Shown one piece after another: positions 14,596 through 22,985 of a stretch of DNA of 35,549 nt. Both the position numbers and the translations under genes were made by a program. How positions within the stretch are numbered: position 1 is the stretch's first letter; every line of letters begins with the position of its first letter. Origin of the DNA: QGNO01 sp964493125 (GTDB lineage Bacteria; Chloroflexota; Dehalococcoidia; Lucifugimonadales; QGNO01); the NCBI GenBank assembly GCA_964493125.1, contig CAZBMS010000012.1, positions 1-35,549 on the forward strand, given 5' to 3'. Below the pieces are notes generated by a model. It saw only the letters and a program-made list of their open reading frames with translations. It was not told where the DNA came from and did not search any database.

Positions 14596-15300
14596 TTAGT
14601 TTGTTAGGGGTCTGGTTTCAATCGATTCTGGTGATACTACTCCTGCTGAAAATACAGTCTGCATTGCTTGCGGCACAGATAAATTGGTGTCTAGTACCTG
14701 ATCTACAGGGATCATAGCAACCCACCCAGAGTTTGGTAGCGGAGCGGTAGGCACATAGACTACTGCTAGCTTTCTTCCGTTTCCCATAACGGTGAAGTTC
14801 GTCAGGAACCCGATACTCCATGCTCCAGCTTTTGGATACTCTATCAAAACTACTCGCTTGAACCCAGTTTCCTTAGTTTCTGATGCCGAGAACGATTCGA
14901 CAAGTTGCCTTGAGGCGGAATATATATGGCCTACCAGTGGAATACTTGTAGTAACTTTTTGCCCCCACGTTGTGACGAGTTTACCAACTCCGAACGTAGC
15001 AAACATGCCTGCTAAGTACACTAGGAGAACTGCTACTAAGACACCTATACCTGGAAAATCTATGTCTATTTGGTAACGTTCAAATGACCATTGCACTAAT
15101 GGGTGCAGAATGTTGTCAATTGAGTTGAATAGCCATTTTGCAAGTATGTAAGTGAGTCCTACCGGTATCAGCAGTAGTGAACCGGCTACTAGAGAAAGTT
15201 TAATATGCCGCGTTATGCCACGCTCAGTTCTTCCTATTAGGCTTGAACCTATAGCGTTAAAAAAACGCACAACATAGCTTTTTAGGTTTGGATTTTTCAT
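14596..15300 (-). CDS. DUF502 family integral membrane protein
   Basis: A 234-residue membrane protein with two strong hydrophobic segments (about residues 34-56, LSLVAGSLLLIPVGLTYILA, and 84-105, IGVLVAVLLVYLAGMFATFG). It then has a soluble C-terminal part containing SIPLVGHIYSASRQLVESF, FKRVVLIEYPKAGAWSIGFLT and a proline-rich TAPLPNSGWVAMIP. These are the recurrent motifs of DUF502. The family is widespread in bacteria and plants (COV/LCV-like) and its molecular function is unknown. The start is ATG 15300. The gene is alone on the minus strand between convergent thiE and divergent hppA. Confidence 0.87.
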   Translation of the reverse strand: MKNPNLKSYVVRFFNAIGSSLIGRTERGITRHIKLSLVAGSLLLIPVGLTYILAKWLFNSIDNILHPLVQWSFERYQIDIDFPGIGVLVAVLLVYLAGMFATFGVGKLVTTWGQKVTTSIPLVGHIYSASRQLVESFSASETKETGFKRVVLIEYPKAGAWSIGFLTNFTVMGNGRKLAVVYVPTAPLPNSGWVAMIPVDQVLDTNLSVPQAMQTVFSAGVVSPESIETRPLTN

Positions 15301-15390
15301 CGCTTACTGCTTCTTTGTACATAGTCGGCTAGTATAACAGAGTTATAGAGCAGTGGTTTTTAATAATGCTTATTTAGGAGTGCTGGATTC

Positions 15391-15495
15391 ATGGCTGAAA
15401 TATGGTATATATCAGGTTCAGCTAAACAGAAATTTATTGACGGTAGTTGTGTCCCGTGTTACAGTCCGCGACTGGTATTGAAAAAGGCAGTATAA
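15391..15495 (+). CDS. Possible 34-residue small protein in the hppA upstream region
   Basis: A short frame starts at ATG 15391, ten bases after a TAGGAG ribosome-binding-like sequence (15375-15380), and stops at 15495. It encodes a peptide with one CVPC pair (residues 20-23) and a basic C-terminus. The only support is the start signal and the position. The stop codon overlaps a TATAAT sequence that could be the hppA -10 box, so the region may be purely regulatory. Confidence 0.2.
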   Translation: MAEIWYISGSAKQKFIDGSCVPCYSPRLVLKKAV

Positions 15496-15496
15496 T
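15491..15496 (+). promoter_or_regulatory. Candidate -10 box for hppA
   Basis: A perfect TATAAT lies 34 bp before the favoured hppA start, predicting transcription from about 15503. No matching -35 or TGn extension is present, so the call is tentative. The rest of the 220-bp divergent region shows no other clear signal. Confidence 0.4.
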
Positions 15497-15529
15497 TCTA
15501 GGTACTATAACTCATGGGGAGTGAACATT

Positions 15530-17575
15530 TTGGCTAATTATTCTGAATTTATACTTGGCTCTGCTTTGGTGGGGCTTATCGCTTTGTTATTTGCTGGTTA
15601 CCTTATAAGGAAGGTTATGCAGCAAGGTGCCGGCAACGAAGTTGTTGCTGGAATTGGCTTAGCTATACAGGAAGGAGCAATGGCCTTTTTAAAGCGTGAA
15701 TACAGAGTCATTGCTATTTTCGTAGTAATTATTTCGTTGATTATAACCTTCTTTATTGATTATGACGTCTTGGGGAAAATAGGTTCTAGTAGATCAATCC
15801 CGTCGACGGCCATATCATACCTAATAGGTGCTTTCGGATCGGGATTGTGTGGTTTCATTGGAATGAATATTGCTGTTAGAGCGAACACCCGAACTACTGC
15901 AGCTGCTGCGCTAGGTTTGAATCAGGGATTACGCGTAGCTTTTAATAGTGGATCGGTAATGGGTATAACCGTAGTAGGGATAGGAATTTTGGGTATCGCA
16001 CTTCTTTATTGGGTTTTTAGGGATGCGAGCATAGTTGCTGGATTTGGCTTTGGGGCATCATCTATTGCTCTGTTCGCACGTGTAGGCGGGGGTATTTACA
16101 CAAAGGCCGCTGATGTCGGCGCTGACCTAGTTGGTAAGGTTGAACAAAACATACCAGAAGATGATCCACGTAACCCCGCTACGATTGCTGATAATGTCGG
16201 GGATAATGTTGGTGACGTGGCTGGAATGGGAGCCGACCTGTTCGAATCATATGTAGGATCGATCATTGCCGCTATAGCTTTGGGAGCTACAGCTACGGTG
16301 TTTGGGGCTGCGAGTAATGATTCCTTTGACAGTGCCAGATTTGTACTTCCATTGATAGTGGCATCTCTTGGAATAATTGCTGCCATATTGGGAACGTTTG
16401 TTGTGAGGACTTCTGAAAATGCCAGCATGGGTAAATTGTTGTGGGCACTAAGAACAGGAATTTATTTTGCAGGAGCACTTGTGTTGCTTGGAACACTAGC
16501 AACAGTTGTGTTGCTCGAGTTGGACATTCGATTGTTTTGGGTGGTCTTAGTAGGGCTAGTGGTCGGCCAGATTATAGGGTCGGCGACTGAATACTACACA
16601 GCATATGAATACGGTCCTACTAAGAAATTATCTGAACAAGCACTGACTGGGCCGGCTACTATTATCATGGGTGGTATAGGCCTTGGTATGTTCAGCACTT
16701 TGATTCCTTTGTTAGCTGTGGTAGTCGGAATATGGATTGCGGATTCACTTGCGGGTGTCTATGGAATTTCGCTTGCTGCTGTTGGAATGTTATCTACCCT
16801 TGGGATTACTTTGGCTACAGATGCGTATGGCCCGGTGGCGGATAATGCCGGTGGTATAGCGGAGCAAGCAGGGTTATCCCCAGAGGTTAGAGAGCGTACT
16901 GATGCGCTTGATGCATTGGGTAATACTACGGCTGCTACTGGTAAGGGTTTTGCGATAGGTTCGGCGGTTCTAACTTCATTAGCATTGATGGTGGCGTATT
17001 CCCAGGTGACTAACATTACTGCGCTTGATTTGATCCAGCCGAAAGTTCTTATTGGTTTATTGATAGGTTCCTTGCTGCCATTTGTATTTTCATCTTTAAC
17101 TATGCAAGCCGTTGGCAGAGCGGCTAACGAAATGATCGAAGAAGTTAGACGTCAATTTAGGGAAATACCAGGCATATTGAAAGGCACTGGAAGACCAGAT
17201 TACGCTAGAGCGGTTGATATTAGCACCCAAGGAGCGATTAAAGAAATGATCGTCCCTGGTTTAATAGCCATAATTGCGCCTGTAGCTGTAGGGGCTATTA
17301 TGGGTGCTGAGGCACTTGGAGGTCTATTAATTGGATCGATAGCTACGGGGTTTTTGTTGGCAGTTACCATGGCTAATGCTGGGGGTGCGTGGGATAACGC
17401 CAAGAAGTATATTGAACTGGGTAATCATGGAGGGAAAGGCTCTGACCCTCATCACGCCGCAGTGGTGGGCGATACAGTTGGTGACCCATTCAAGGATACC
17501 AGTGGGCCCGCTTTAAACATTCTGATCAAGCTTATGGCCATAGTTTCTCTTGTTTTTGGACCATTGTTCGTTTAG
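15530..17575 (+). CDS. hppA: Membrane-bound ion-translocating pyrophosphatase, K+-dependent type
   Basis: Hydrolyses cytoplasmic pyrophosphate and pumps H+ or Na+ outward, recovering energy from biosynthesis. About 16 hydrophobic helices are visible over 681 residues. Active-site signatures are EDDPRNPATIADNVGDNVGDVAGMGAD, TDAYGPVADNAGGIAEQ, GGAWDNAKKYIE and GDTVGDPFKDTSGPALNIL. The motif GNTTAATGKG has Ala and Gly where K+-independent enzymes have Lys and Thr (GNTTKAxTKG), so it belongs to the K+-dependent class, which includes both Na+ and H+ pumps. The start is taken as TTG 15530 because GGGGAG (15516-15521) lies 8 nt upstream. GTG 15521 overlaps that site. The gene is monocistronic and converges on the amidohydrolase gene. 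Confidence 0.96.
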   Translation: MANYSEFILGSALVGLIALLFAGYLIRKVMQQGAGNEVVAGIGLAIQEGAMAFLKREYRVIAIFVVIISLIITFFIDYDVLGKIGSSRSIPSTAISYLIGAFGSGLCGFIGMNIAVRANTRTTAAAALGLNQGLRVAFNSGSVMGITVVGIGILGIALLYWVFRDASIVAGFGFGASSIALFARVGGGIYTKAADVGADLVGKVEQNIPEDDPRNPATIADNVGDNVGDVAGMGADLFESYVGSIIAAIALGATATVFGAASNDSFDSARFVLPLIVASLGIIAAILGTFVVRTSENASMGKLLWALRTGIYFAGALVLLGTLATVVLLELDIRLFWVVLVGLVVGQIIGSATEYYTAYEYGPTKKLSEQALTGPATIIMGGIGLGMFSTLIPLLAVVVGIWIADSLAGVYGISLAAVGMLSTLGITLATDAYGPVADNAGGIAEQAGLSPEVRERTDALDALGNTTAATGKGFAIGSAVLTSLALMVAYSQVTNITALDLIQPKVLIGLLIGSLLPFVFSSLTMQAVGRAANEMIEEVRRQFREIPGILKGTGRPDYARAVDISTQGAIKEMIVPGLIAIIAPVAVGAIMGAEALGGLLIGSIATGFLLAVTMANAGGAWDNAKKYIELGNHGGKGSDPHHAAVVGDTVGDPFKDTSGPALNILIKLMAIVSLVFGPLFV

Positions 17576-17680
17576 GGGATACTTAGATTGGGTCTCCTCT
17601 ATTCGTGAAGTAGGAATAGTTTGCTTTGTGAGCAGTAGGTCGCTTGTTGGGAAATTACTAGCTAGAAGAATGTTCTCTAA

Positions 17681-19111
17681 TTAGGGAAACTTGCTTCTAC
17701 CCCAGAATCCGTCAGGTATGCTTAGGAGATGCCTAACATTCGCTCGATCTAGCATCCTGTCACTAGCATTCCTAGCTACAGACAGAACATATTTTTCGTC
17801 TATCAGCTTTGTTGATCTATCCTCCATCACAATAGTTCCGTCAATTATGACGGTATGAACATCGTGTCCACTCGCAAAGTTGGTAATGCGAAATAGTGGC
17901 ATATTGGGTGGATATAAATGAGGCTTTTCCATATCAATCAATATAATATCGGCATTTTTGTTTACCTCTAGGGAACCGATTTTATCCTCAACTCCGAGTG
18001 CCTTAGCAGAATCGATGGTGACCATTTCTAGTATTTTCCCATTCGGCATATAACTTGGATCATGAAAGTGCGTCCTTTGATAGTGCATACACTGTGCCAT
18101 ATGTCTGAACATATCGAAGTTGCGATCAGGTGCATTCCCGTCGGATCCTAAAATCACGGTTACGCCAGCATCAATTAATTCTGGAACTGGGCATCTTGCC
18201 ATTATTGCTGCTACCGCACTTGGATTGTGGACTATCTTTGTGTCTGTTTCTTTACAAATTGATATCTCTTCATCAGTAAGGCCAGTTGAGTGTGAAAGTA
18301 GTGCATCGGGACCTAGTATGGCCAATTCCTCGTGAGCAAATTTGATCGTTCCTCTAGAGTGACCGTCTTGGGCGAATATAACCTTATGTTTCCTAGAGAG
18401 TTCTCTCATTGTGCTTGCCTGATATTTCAATTCGCCCAGGTCTTGGCTTGTATTTTCCGGATTGTGTACAGGTAGCATGGCCATAAGGTGTATTTTCCCG
18501 TCTGATTCACCGTGCCATCTATTTATCAAGTGATCTGATGTTTCTACATAATGATCGAATTCGACAAGTTTTTCGGTCGAATTTTCACTTCCCCAGTTTA
18601 CGTACTTTCTGGGATAGGGCGGATTACTCGGGCCTACAGCGAGGAACTCTCTAACTCCCATTTCTTTGATGGCGCCACAGTGAATATCTCCATAAAGCGG
18701 CTCATCTGATCTAACCACCATGGTCCCGCCACCGAAAAAAGACACGCCGGTGGTGACCCCGAACTTTATGCGTTCCAAGGATGTGAGAAGTGCATCCGCA
18801 TACCAGAATTGTTCGTCCGTACTTTCTGCGTATATCTTGTCTACTGTTTCTGCCCATGCACCAGCACGGCCAGCTCCTAAGGTTTTGACTAGGCTATGCC
18901 CAGCATGCCCATGCCCATCTATAAGACCTGGAAGAACTACTTTCCCCTCCGCTTTGATTAGCTGCTTGTCCTTATGCCTGGATTCAATTTCTGTGCGAGG
19001 ACCTACTTCCTCTATTAATGCACCTTTCACAGCGACTGCGCCATCTTCAATAACCCGTCGCTGTGGATCCATAGTTACTACATACCCGCCAGAAATGAAT
19101 AGATCTGACAT
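17681..19111 (-). CDS. Amidohydrolase-superfamily metal-dependent hydrolase/deaminase
   Basis: A 476-residue protein of the cytosine deaminase/SAH deaminase-like branch. It has an N-terminal beta sandwich, VLPGLIDGHGHAGHSL with metal ligands His67 and His69, a central barrel, LLSHSTGLTDEE, NPSAVAAIMARCPVPEL, a metal-binding Asp in ILGSDGNAPDRN and a C-terminal sandwich (GSLEVNKNADIILID). In deaminases the third ligand region reads HxxE. Here it reads AQDGHSRG, and the usual SHCVHL is LSHSTGL, so the substrate is probably unlike known deaminases. The start is ATG 19111 with GGGAGG 5 bp upstream. It lies 11 bp downstream of an EthD-like gene, with which it is co-transcribed. The physiological substrate is unknown. 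Confidence 0.85.
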   Translation of the reverse strand: MSDLFISGGYVVTMDPQRRVIEDGAVAVKGALIEEVGPRTEIESRHKDKQLIKAEGKVVLPGLIDGHGHAGHSLVKTLGAGRAGAWAETVDKIYAESTDEQFWYADALLTSLERIKFGVTTGVSFFGGGTMVVRSDEPLYGDIHCGAIKEMGVREFLAVGPSNPPYPRKYVNWGSENSTEKLVEFDHYVETSDHLINRWHGESDGKIHLMAMLPVHNPENTSQDLGELKYQASTMRELSRKHKVIFAQDGHSRGTIKFAHEELAILGPDALLSHSTGLTDEEISICKETDTKIVHNPSAVAAIMARCPVPELIDAGVTVILGSDGNAPDRNFDMFRHMAQCMHYQRTHFHDPSYMPNGKILEMVTIDSAKALGVEDKIGSLEVNKNADIILIDMEKPHLYPPNMPLFRITNFASGHDVHTVIIDGTIVMEDRSTKLIDEKYVLSVARNASDRMLDRANVRHLLSIPDGFWGRSKFP

Positions 19112-19122
19112 TGATACCTCCC

Positions 19123-19479
19123 CTACTCAATAGGTCCGTATAGGACTTGTCGTCTGTTCTCGGTGAATGGCCTGACTTCTTTGGGCCAACGTCCGATCTC
19201 TACTGCCCTAGCCCACTCATCGCTCATTAAAACACTTGGGTTGTCTATTTCATAAATGGCTGCGTAGCTCGGCTCATCTTTATATTCGTATACTTGTAAT
19301 TGGCCATTGATGGCAATTTCGACTTTTGGGCGCCTCTTGAATCTCACAGCGGATAGTATTCCAGGTACTTTTAGTAATTCCGGAACGTGTTCCTCATCGT
19401 AGACCTTATTGAAAACGTCTTCTTTATCTGGCGCTACATCCATCCTTGTTAATAGTAGATACTTTGTGTCTATCGGCAT
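19123..19479 (-). CDS. EthD-like dimeric alpha-beta barrel protein
   Basis: A small protein of about 118 residues starting MPIDTKYLLLTRMDV. It has a ferredoxin-like pattern: a beta strand, then an acidic helix DEEHVPELLKVPG, then ILSAVRFKRR, and a later YAAIYEID strand followed by SDEWARAVEIGRWP. This is the pattern of EthD and related one-domain barrels, which bind or convert small hydrophobic compounds as dimers. No catalytic residue can be assigned. The ATG at 19479 is preceded five bases away by GGAGG, which rules out TTG 19497. The gene precedes the amidohydrolase by 11 bp, so the pair probably handles one compound. Confidence 0.7.
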   Translation of the reverse strand: MPIDTKYLLLTRMDVAPDKEDVFNKVYDEEHVPELLKVPGILSAVRFKRRPKVEIAINGQLQVYEYKDEPSYAAIYEIDNPSVLMSDEWARAVEIGRWPKEVRPFTENRRQVLYGPIE

Positions 19480-19585
19480 TATTACCTCCGTTGTCAAAAT
19501 GTGTTTGAGTATGTACGAACAGATATAGGGATCTAATAATTATGAAAACTCATTTCGTTAGTGTTTTATTGGTACCTATACGCAG

Positions 19586-20224
19586 TTAGAAAAATGGGTT
19601 CTGTTTTATTTCCGTTTCTATTGTCGACTTGGGTCCGTGCCCAGGCATTATTACCGTTTCCGCAGGAAGCGTAAAAAGTTTTGAGCGGATACTGTCAATG
19701 ATCTGTTCTCTATCACCGCCATCCATATCGTATCGACCGATAGAATTTTTGAACAGTGTGTCACCAGTGAAGAGGAACCCTTTTATGTAAAAACATACGG
19801 ACCCAGGAGTGTGCCCAGGTGTTTCCAAAACCTCTACGCTAAGATCACCCACTTCTATAGTTGCGGTACTAATAATTGAGAAATCCGGGCTAGGAGGTCG
19901 CTCATAGTCGGGCAATATGCTTGGTGCCCATAATGTGCTGGTTTCTATTACCCTTCTATCTTTATAGTTTATGCCGTATTTCGCACCTGTGAAACCTTTG
20001 ATAGCCTTAACAGCACCATTGTGATCGCCGTGACCGTGAGTGTTTATGATATAGATTACTTTGAGGTTAAGTTCGTTTACTTTGGCAATAATTTTGGTTG
20101 CTTCTGCGCCCGGGTCGATTATGATGCATTCTCCTGAGATCTTCGAGCCCAAAATGTAAGTATTTGTTGCCAGTGGTCCTACTATCACCGTACTCAATAT
20201 AAATGGAATATCAAGGGACTTCAT
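19586..20224 (-). CDS. MBL-fold metallo-hydrolase (glyoxalase II-like)
   Basis: About 212 residues of a metallo-beta-lactamase fold. Metal ligands are visible in NTHGHGDHNGAVKAI (HxHxDH), ETPGHTPGSVCFY, FTGDTLFKNSIGRYDM and PGHGPKSTIETE, the arrangement of glyoxalase II and persulfide dioxygenase relatives. Likely reactions are hydrolysis of a thioester or oxidation of a persulfide. The adjacent rhodanese makes sulfur chemistry attractive but unproven. A frame open to 20281 would overlap the rhodanese gene by 56 bp. ATG 20224 lies directly after that gene's TGA and gives the family's normal N-terminus, so I use it. Confidence 0.88.
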   Translation of the reverse strand: MKSLDIPFILSTVIVGPLATNTYILGSKISGECIIIDPGAEATKIIAKVNELNLKVIYIINTHGHGDHNGAVKAIKGFTGAKYGINYKDRRVIETSTLWAPSILPDYERPPSPDFSIISTATIEVGDLSVEVLETPGHTPGSVCFYIKGFLFTGDTLFKNSIGRYDMDGGDREQIIDSIRSKLFTLPAETVIMPGHGPKSTIETEIKQNPFF

Positions 20225-20225
20225 A

Positions 20226-21080
20226 TCACTTTTCAATTGGAAAGCCATCGACATTGCCCCACTCAGCAAAAGATGCGTCATAGTTCTTCACGTTGTTGTA
20301 CCCCATCAGGGTTAACGTGAACATGGCGTGGGCTGCCCGGACACCTGCCTGACAATAGGTGATGATTGGTCTGCCTCTATTTATCTCATTTTTTAGAAGT
20401 GCGTCGTAGACCTCATCACTATCCTTGAATTTACCCGACTCTTTGTCCATCAGATCACTCCACTCTAGGTTAATTGCTCCAGGTACATGTCCTTCGTATT
20501 TGTTGCCTCTGCTGTTACCTCCATTGAATTCCTCGGACGATCTAACGTCCCAGATTATTGTTTCTGGCGTCAATTGTGCTTCCAGCAACTGTTCTGATGA
20601 AACCATCAAATTGTGATTAATTACTGGTTGGAAAGGTTCGCTAGTAGCATCATTTGATTTGGTGTTTGCAAAGGATTTGCTTCTACTTGGTGTGTCTGTG
20701 ATCGGTAGCCCATTTTTTAACCATGAAGTCCAGCCTCCGTTTAAGATTGAGACATTATCGTGTCCAAAATATCTCAGGACCCACCACAGTCGGGCGGCAT
20801 ACACTGAAAATCTACCGCTGTATGCGACTACTTTTGTGTCCTTGCGCACTCCGATCGTGTTGAAAAAAGATTTAGCAAGTGGCTCATCCATCACATGAAC
20901 ATTGCCTGCACTTTTCAGATGATTGTCATCGCCCAAACTAACCGAGCCAGGAATGTGAGCCCTGTTATAAGCATCAGGAAGGTCGCAATCTATTATTAGC
21001 AGATGTTCGTCATCCAAATGTTCACTAAGCCAGTCTGGTTCAATAAGGAGATCAGGCCGCATGTAAGGTCGAGAGGTCAA
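20226..21080 (-). CDS. Two-domain sulfurtransferase (rhodanese / 3-mercaptopyruvate type)
   Basis: Two rhodanese domains in about 284 residues. The N-terminal domain (LLIDCDLPDAYNRAHIPGSV, KVVAYSGRFSVYAARLWWVLRYFGH) lacks the active-site Cys. The C-terminal domain has IWDVRSSEEF, GHVPGAINLEW and the active-site loop ITYCQAGVRAAH with the persulfide-forming Cys. Such enzymes move sulfur from thiosulfate or 3-mercaptopyruvate to acceptors. CQAGVRA differs from the classical CRKGVT and CGSGVT loops, so the donor is uncertain. The longest start is TTG 21080, preceded by GGGGGA. ATG 21062 would remove six residues. A strong promoter lies at 21110-21138. The MBL hydrolase gene follows with 1 bp between. 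Confidence 0.9.
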   Translation of the reverse strand: MTSRPYMRPDLLIEPDWLSEHLDDEHLLIIDCDLPDAYNRAHIPGSVSLGDDNHLKSAGNVHVMDEPLAKSFFNTIGVRKDTKVVAYSGRFSVYAARLWWVLRYFGHDNVSILNGGWTSWLKNGLPITDTPSRSKSFANTKSNDATSEPFQPVINHNLMVSSEQLLEAQLTPETIIWDVRSSEEFNGGNSRGNKYEGHVPGAINLEWSDLMDKESGKFKDSDEVYDALLKNEINRGRPIITYCQAGVRAAHAMFTLTLMGYNNVKNYDASFAEWGNVDGFPIEK

Positions 21081-21109
21081 AGGATTCCCCCATAATCAGA
21101 ATGCGAACC

Positions 21110-21138
21110 ATCCTATTAATCGATATGTTGTATGTCAA
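21110..21138 (-). promoter_or_regulatory. Promoter of the rhodanese-MBL pair
   Basis: On the minus strand a perfect TTGACA (21133-21138) is followed after exactly 17 bp by TAGGAT (21110-21115, four of six). The predicted start is near 21103, about 23 nt before the TTG start of the sulfurtransferase, leaving room for the GGGGGA ribosome-binding sequence. Confidence 0.7.
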
Positions 21139-21284
21139 TTAACATTGTTTAATGCCTGAGCGAAGCGGGTTGTTGTGGTGCTTCATAAATCATAGAAGAG
21201 ATGGTTGTGTACCCTGATTTAGTAGTTTCATTTATAAAGGCTAGCGCACTTTACGTATTTCTAAATACCCAGTAGCCTATTAAT

Positions 21285-21307
21285 GGTCGGAGCATGAGGT
21301 CGGAGCA
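21285..21307 (+). repeat. Direct repeat of 10 bp upstream of glyS
   Basis: GGTCGGAGCA occurs at 21285-21294 and again at 21298-21307, separated by TGA, in the gap before the glycyl-tRNA synthetase gene. It may be a paired protein-binding site. No T-box element, which controls glyS in many Firmicutes, can be recognised in the 269-bp gap. Confidence 0.6.
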
Positions 21308-21352
21308 GAATATTACTTAAATGTATGGACCAAACGCGGAGTTTTTCAATTG

Positions 21353-22843
21353 ATGAATGAGTTAAGTACCATAGTTTCTCTCGCTAAGCGTAGAGGTTTT
21401 ATTTTCCAATCGAGCGAAATTTATGGAGGTCTTGCATCGACTTATGATTATGGTCCCCTTGGAGTCGAAATGCGTCGTAACATTAAAGATTCCTGGTGGA
21501 AAACCTTTGTTCACGAACGTGAAGATATAGTTGGTCTTGACAGTGCAATCCTTATGGCACCGCAGGTTTGGGACGCATCTGGGCATACTTCAGCAGGGTT
21601 TGCTGATCCTTTGGTCGATTGCAGATCGTGTAGGCAGCGTTTTAGAGCGGATCAGTTTTGGTGTGTTTCCGTTCTTGCTGTGGAAGGTGAGAATGAAACG
21701 GTTAGTTTAATTGCTGCTTCTGCTCAGGAAGCATTGAATTTGTTCTATACAATTTACAAGAACAAAGGCAACTCATTTGAAATAGATTCTGAGCCAGTAC
21801 CGTTTAGTGATATTGAGGATGAAACGGTAATCCCCTGCCCTGCTTGCAACGCTACAGCGTCTCTTACGAAGCCTCGTATGTTTAACCTTATGCTGAAGAC
21901 TTTTCTTGGGCCTCTTGAGGACGAGGCTTCACAAACATATTTAAGGCCGGAAACCGCGCAGGGAATCTTTGTGAATTTTCAAAACGTATTGAACTCAACT
22001 CGCCGTAAATTGCCTTTTGGCATTGCTCAAATTGGCAAGGCGTTCAGAAATGAGATCACGGTAGGTAATTTTATTTTTAGAACGAGAGAATTTGAACAGA
22101 TGGAGATAGAGTATTTTGTAAAACCTGGATCAGATGAAGAATGGCAAGAGAAGTGGACGCAGGATTGTTTAAGTTGGTTTCTTAGCCTTGGAATTGCTAA
22201 AGGCAATCTGCAAATTCGTGAACATGACAAGAGCGAATTGGCTCATTATGCTAAGGGTACCTATGACATAGAGTATAAATTCCCATGGGGCTGGGGAGAG
22301 ATTCAAGGGATATCTAACAGGACTGATTACGACCTGAAGTCTCATTCGGCTGCGAGTGGGAATAATCTATCGTATTTTGATGAGGAGACACAAAAACAAA
22401 TAACTCCTTTTGTGATTGAGCCTTCTTCGGGAATAGACAGGACTTTGTTAGCACTTTTGTTTGATGCTTATTGTGAAGAAGAAAGTGTTTCGGTTGATGG
22501 CAAGAAGGACAAAAGGGTTGTACTTAAGCTGAACCCGGTGATAGCGCCGGTTAAAGTGGCCGTATTGCCGTTGTCAAGAAATGAAAAGCTTTTACCGAAG
22601 TCTAGGGAAGTGTTGGCGCTACTACAGAAAAAATTTGTAGTCCAGTATGACGACGCCCAAAGCATAGGTAGAAGATATAGGCGCCAAGACGAGATTGGTA
22701 CTCCATTGTGCGTGACCATAGACTTCCAGACAGTTGAAGAAGATGACGCCGTGACTATAAGAGAAAGAGATACCATGAATCAGTCCAGAGTTCCCACTAG
22801 TGATTTGATTAATGAAATTTCGAGTAGATTGTTCTTGCAGTGA
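21353..22843 (+). CDS. glyS: Glycyl-tRNA synthetase, single-chain alpha2 type
   Basis: A class II synthetase that charges tRNA-Gly. Motif-rich segments are RGFIFQSSEIYGGLASTYDYGPLGVEMRRNIK at the N-terminus, YLRPETAQGIFVNF, FGIAQIGKAFRNEI and EFEQMEIEYF (motif 2), and PFVIEPSSGIDRTLLALL (motif 3). A C-terminal anticodon-binding domain follows (APVKVAVLPLSR, GRRYRRQDEIGTPLCVTID). A probable zinc site lies in the insertion VDCRSCRQRFR and CPACNA. At 496 residues it is the eukaryote/Thermus-like form and not the alpha2-beta2 type. ATG 21353 is preferred. TTG 21350 is one codon earlier, and GCGGAG lies 8-11 bp upstream. Confidence 0.96.
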   Translation: MNELSTIVSLAKRRGFIFQSSEIYGGLASTYDYGPLGVEMRRNIKDSWWKTFVHEREDIVGLDSAILMAPQVWDASGHTSAGFADPLVDCRSCRQRFRADQFWCVSVLAVEGENETVSLIAASAQEALNLFYTIYKNKGNSFEIDSEPVPFSDIEDETVIPCPACNATASLTKPRMFNLMLKTFLGPLEDEASQTYLRPETAQGIFVNFQNVLNSTRRKLPFGIAQIGKAFRNEITVGNFIFRTREFEQMEIEYFVKPGSDEEWQEKWTQDCLSWFLSLGIAKGNLQIREHDKSELAHYAKGTYDIEYKFPWGWGEIQGISNRTDYDLKSHSAASGNNLSYFDEETQKQITPFVIEPSSGIDRTLLALLFDAYCEEESVSVDGKKDKRVVLKLNPVIAPVKVAVLPLSRNEKLLPKSREVLALLQKKFVVQYDDAQSIGRRYRRQDEIGTPLCVTIDFQTVEEDDAVTIRERDTMNQSRVPTSDLINEISSRLFLQ

Positions 22844-22985
22844 CTGTGTTAATACTGCTGGTATTAGTATCGAATATGCTGTATTTGCCGAAGTTTTCGT
22901 GTAGAATTAGCCGCAGAATGACCTTTAGAGTTAGATCAGTTAACCCTTCATTTGCCGATCTCTACTACTATTCGAGTGTACTGAC

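Noticed and set aside
21081..21352. T-box leader before glyS
   Set aside because: The AGGGTGGNACCGCG antiterminator element is missing and the gap of about 270 bp has no specifier-like stem.
22851..22867. TAATAC/GTATTA hairpin after glyS
   Set aside because: Only six AT-rich pairs and no U tract, which is too weak for a terminator.
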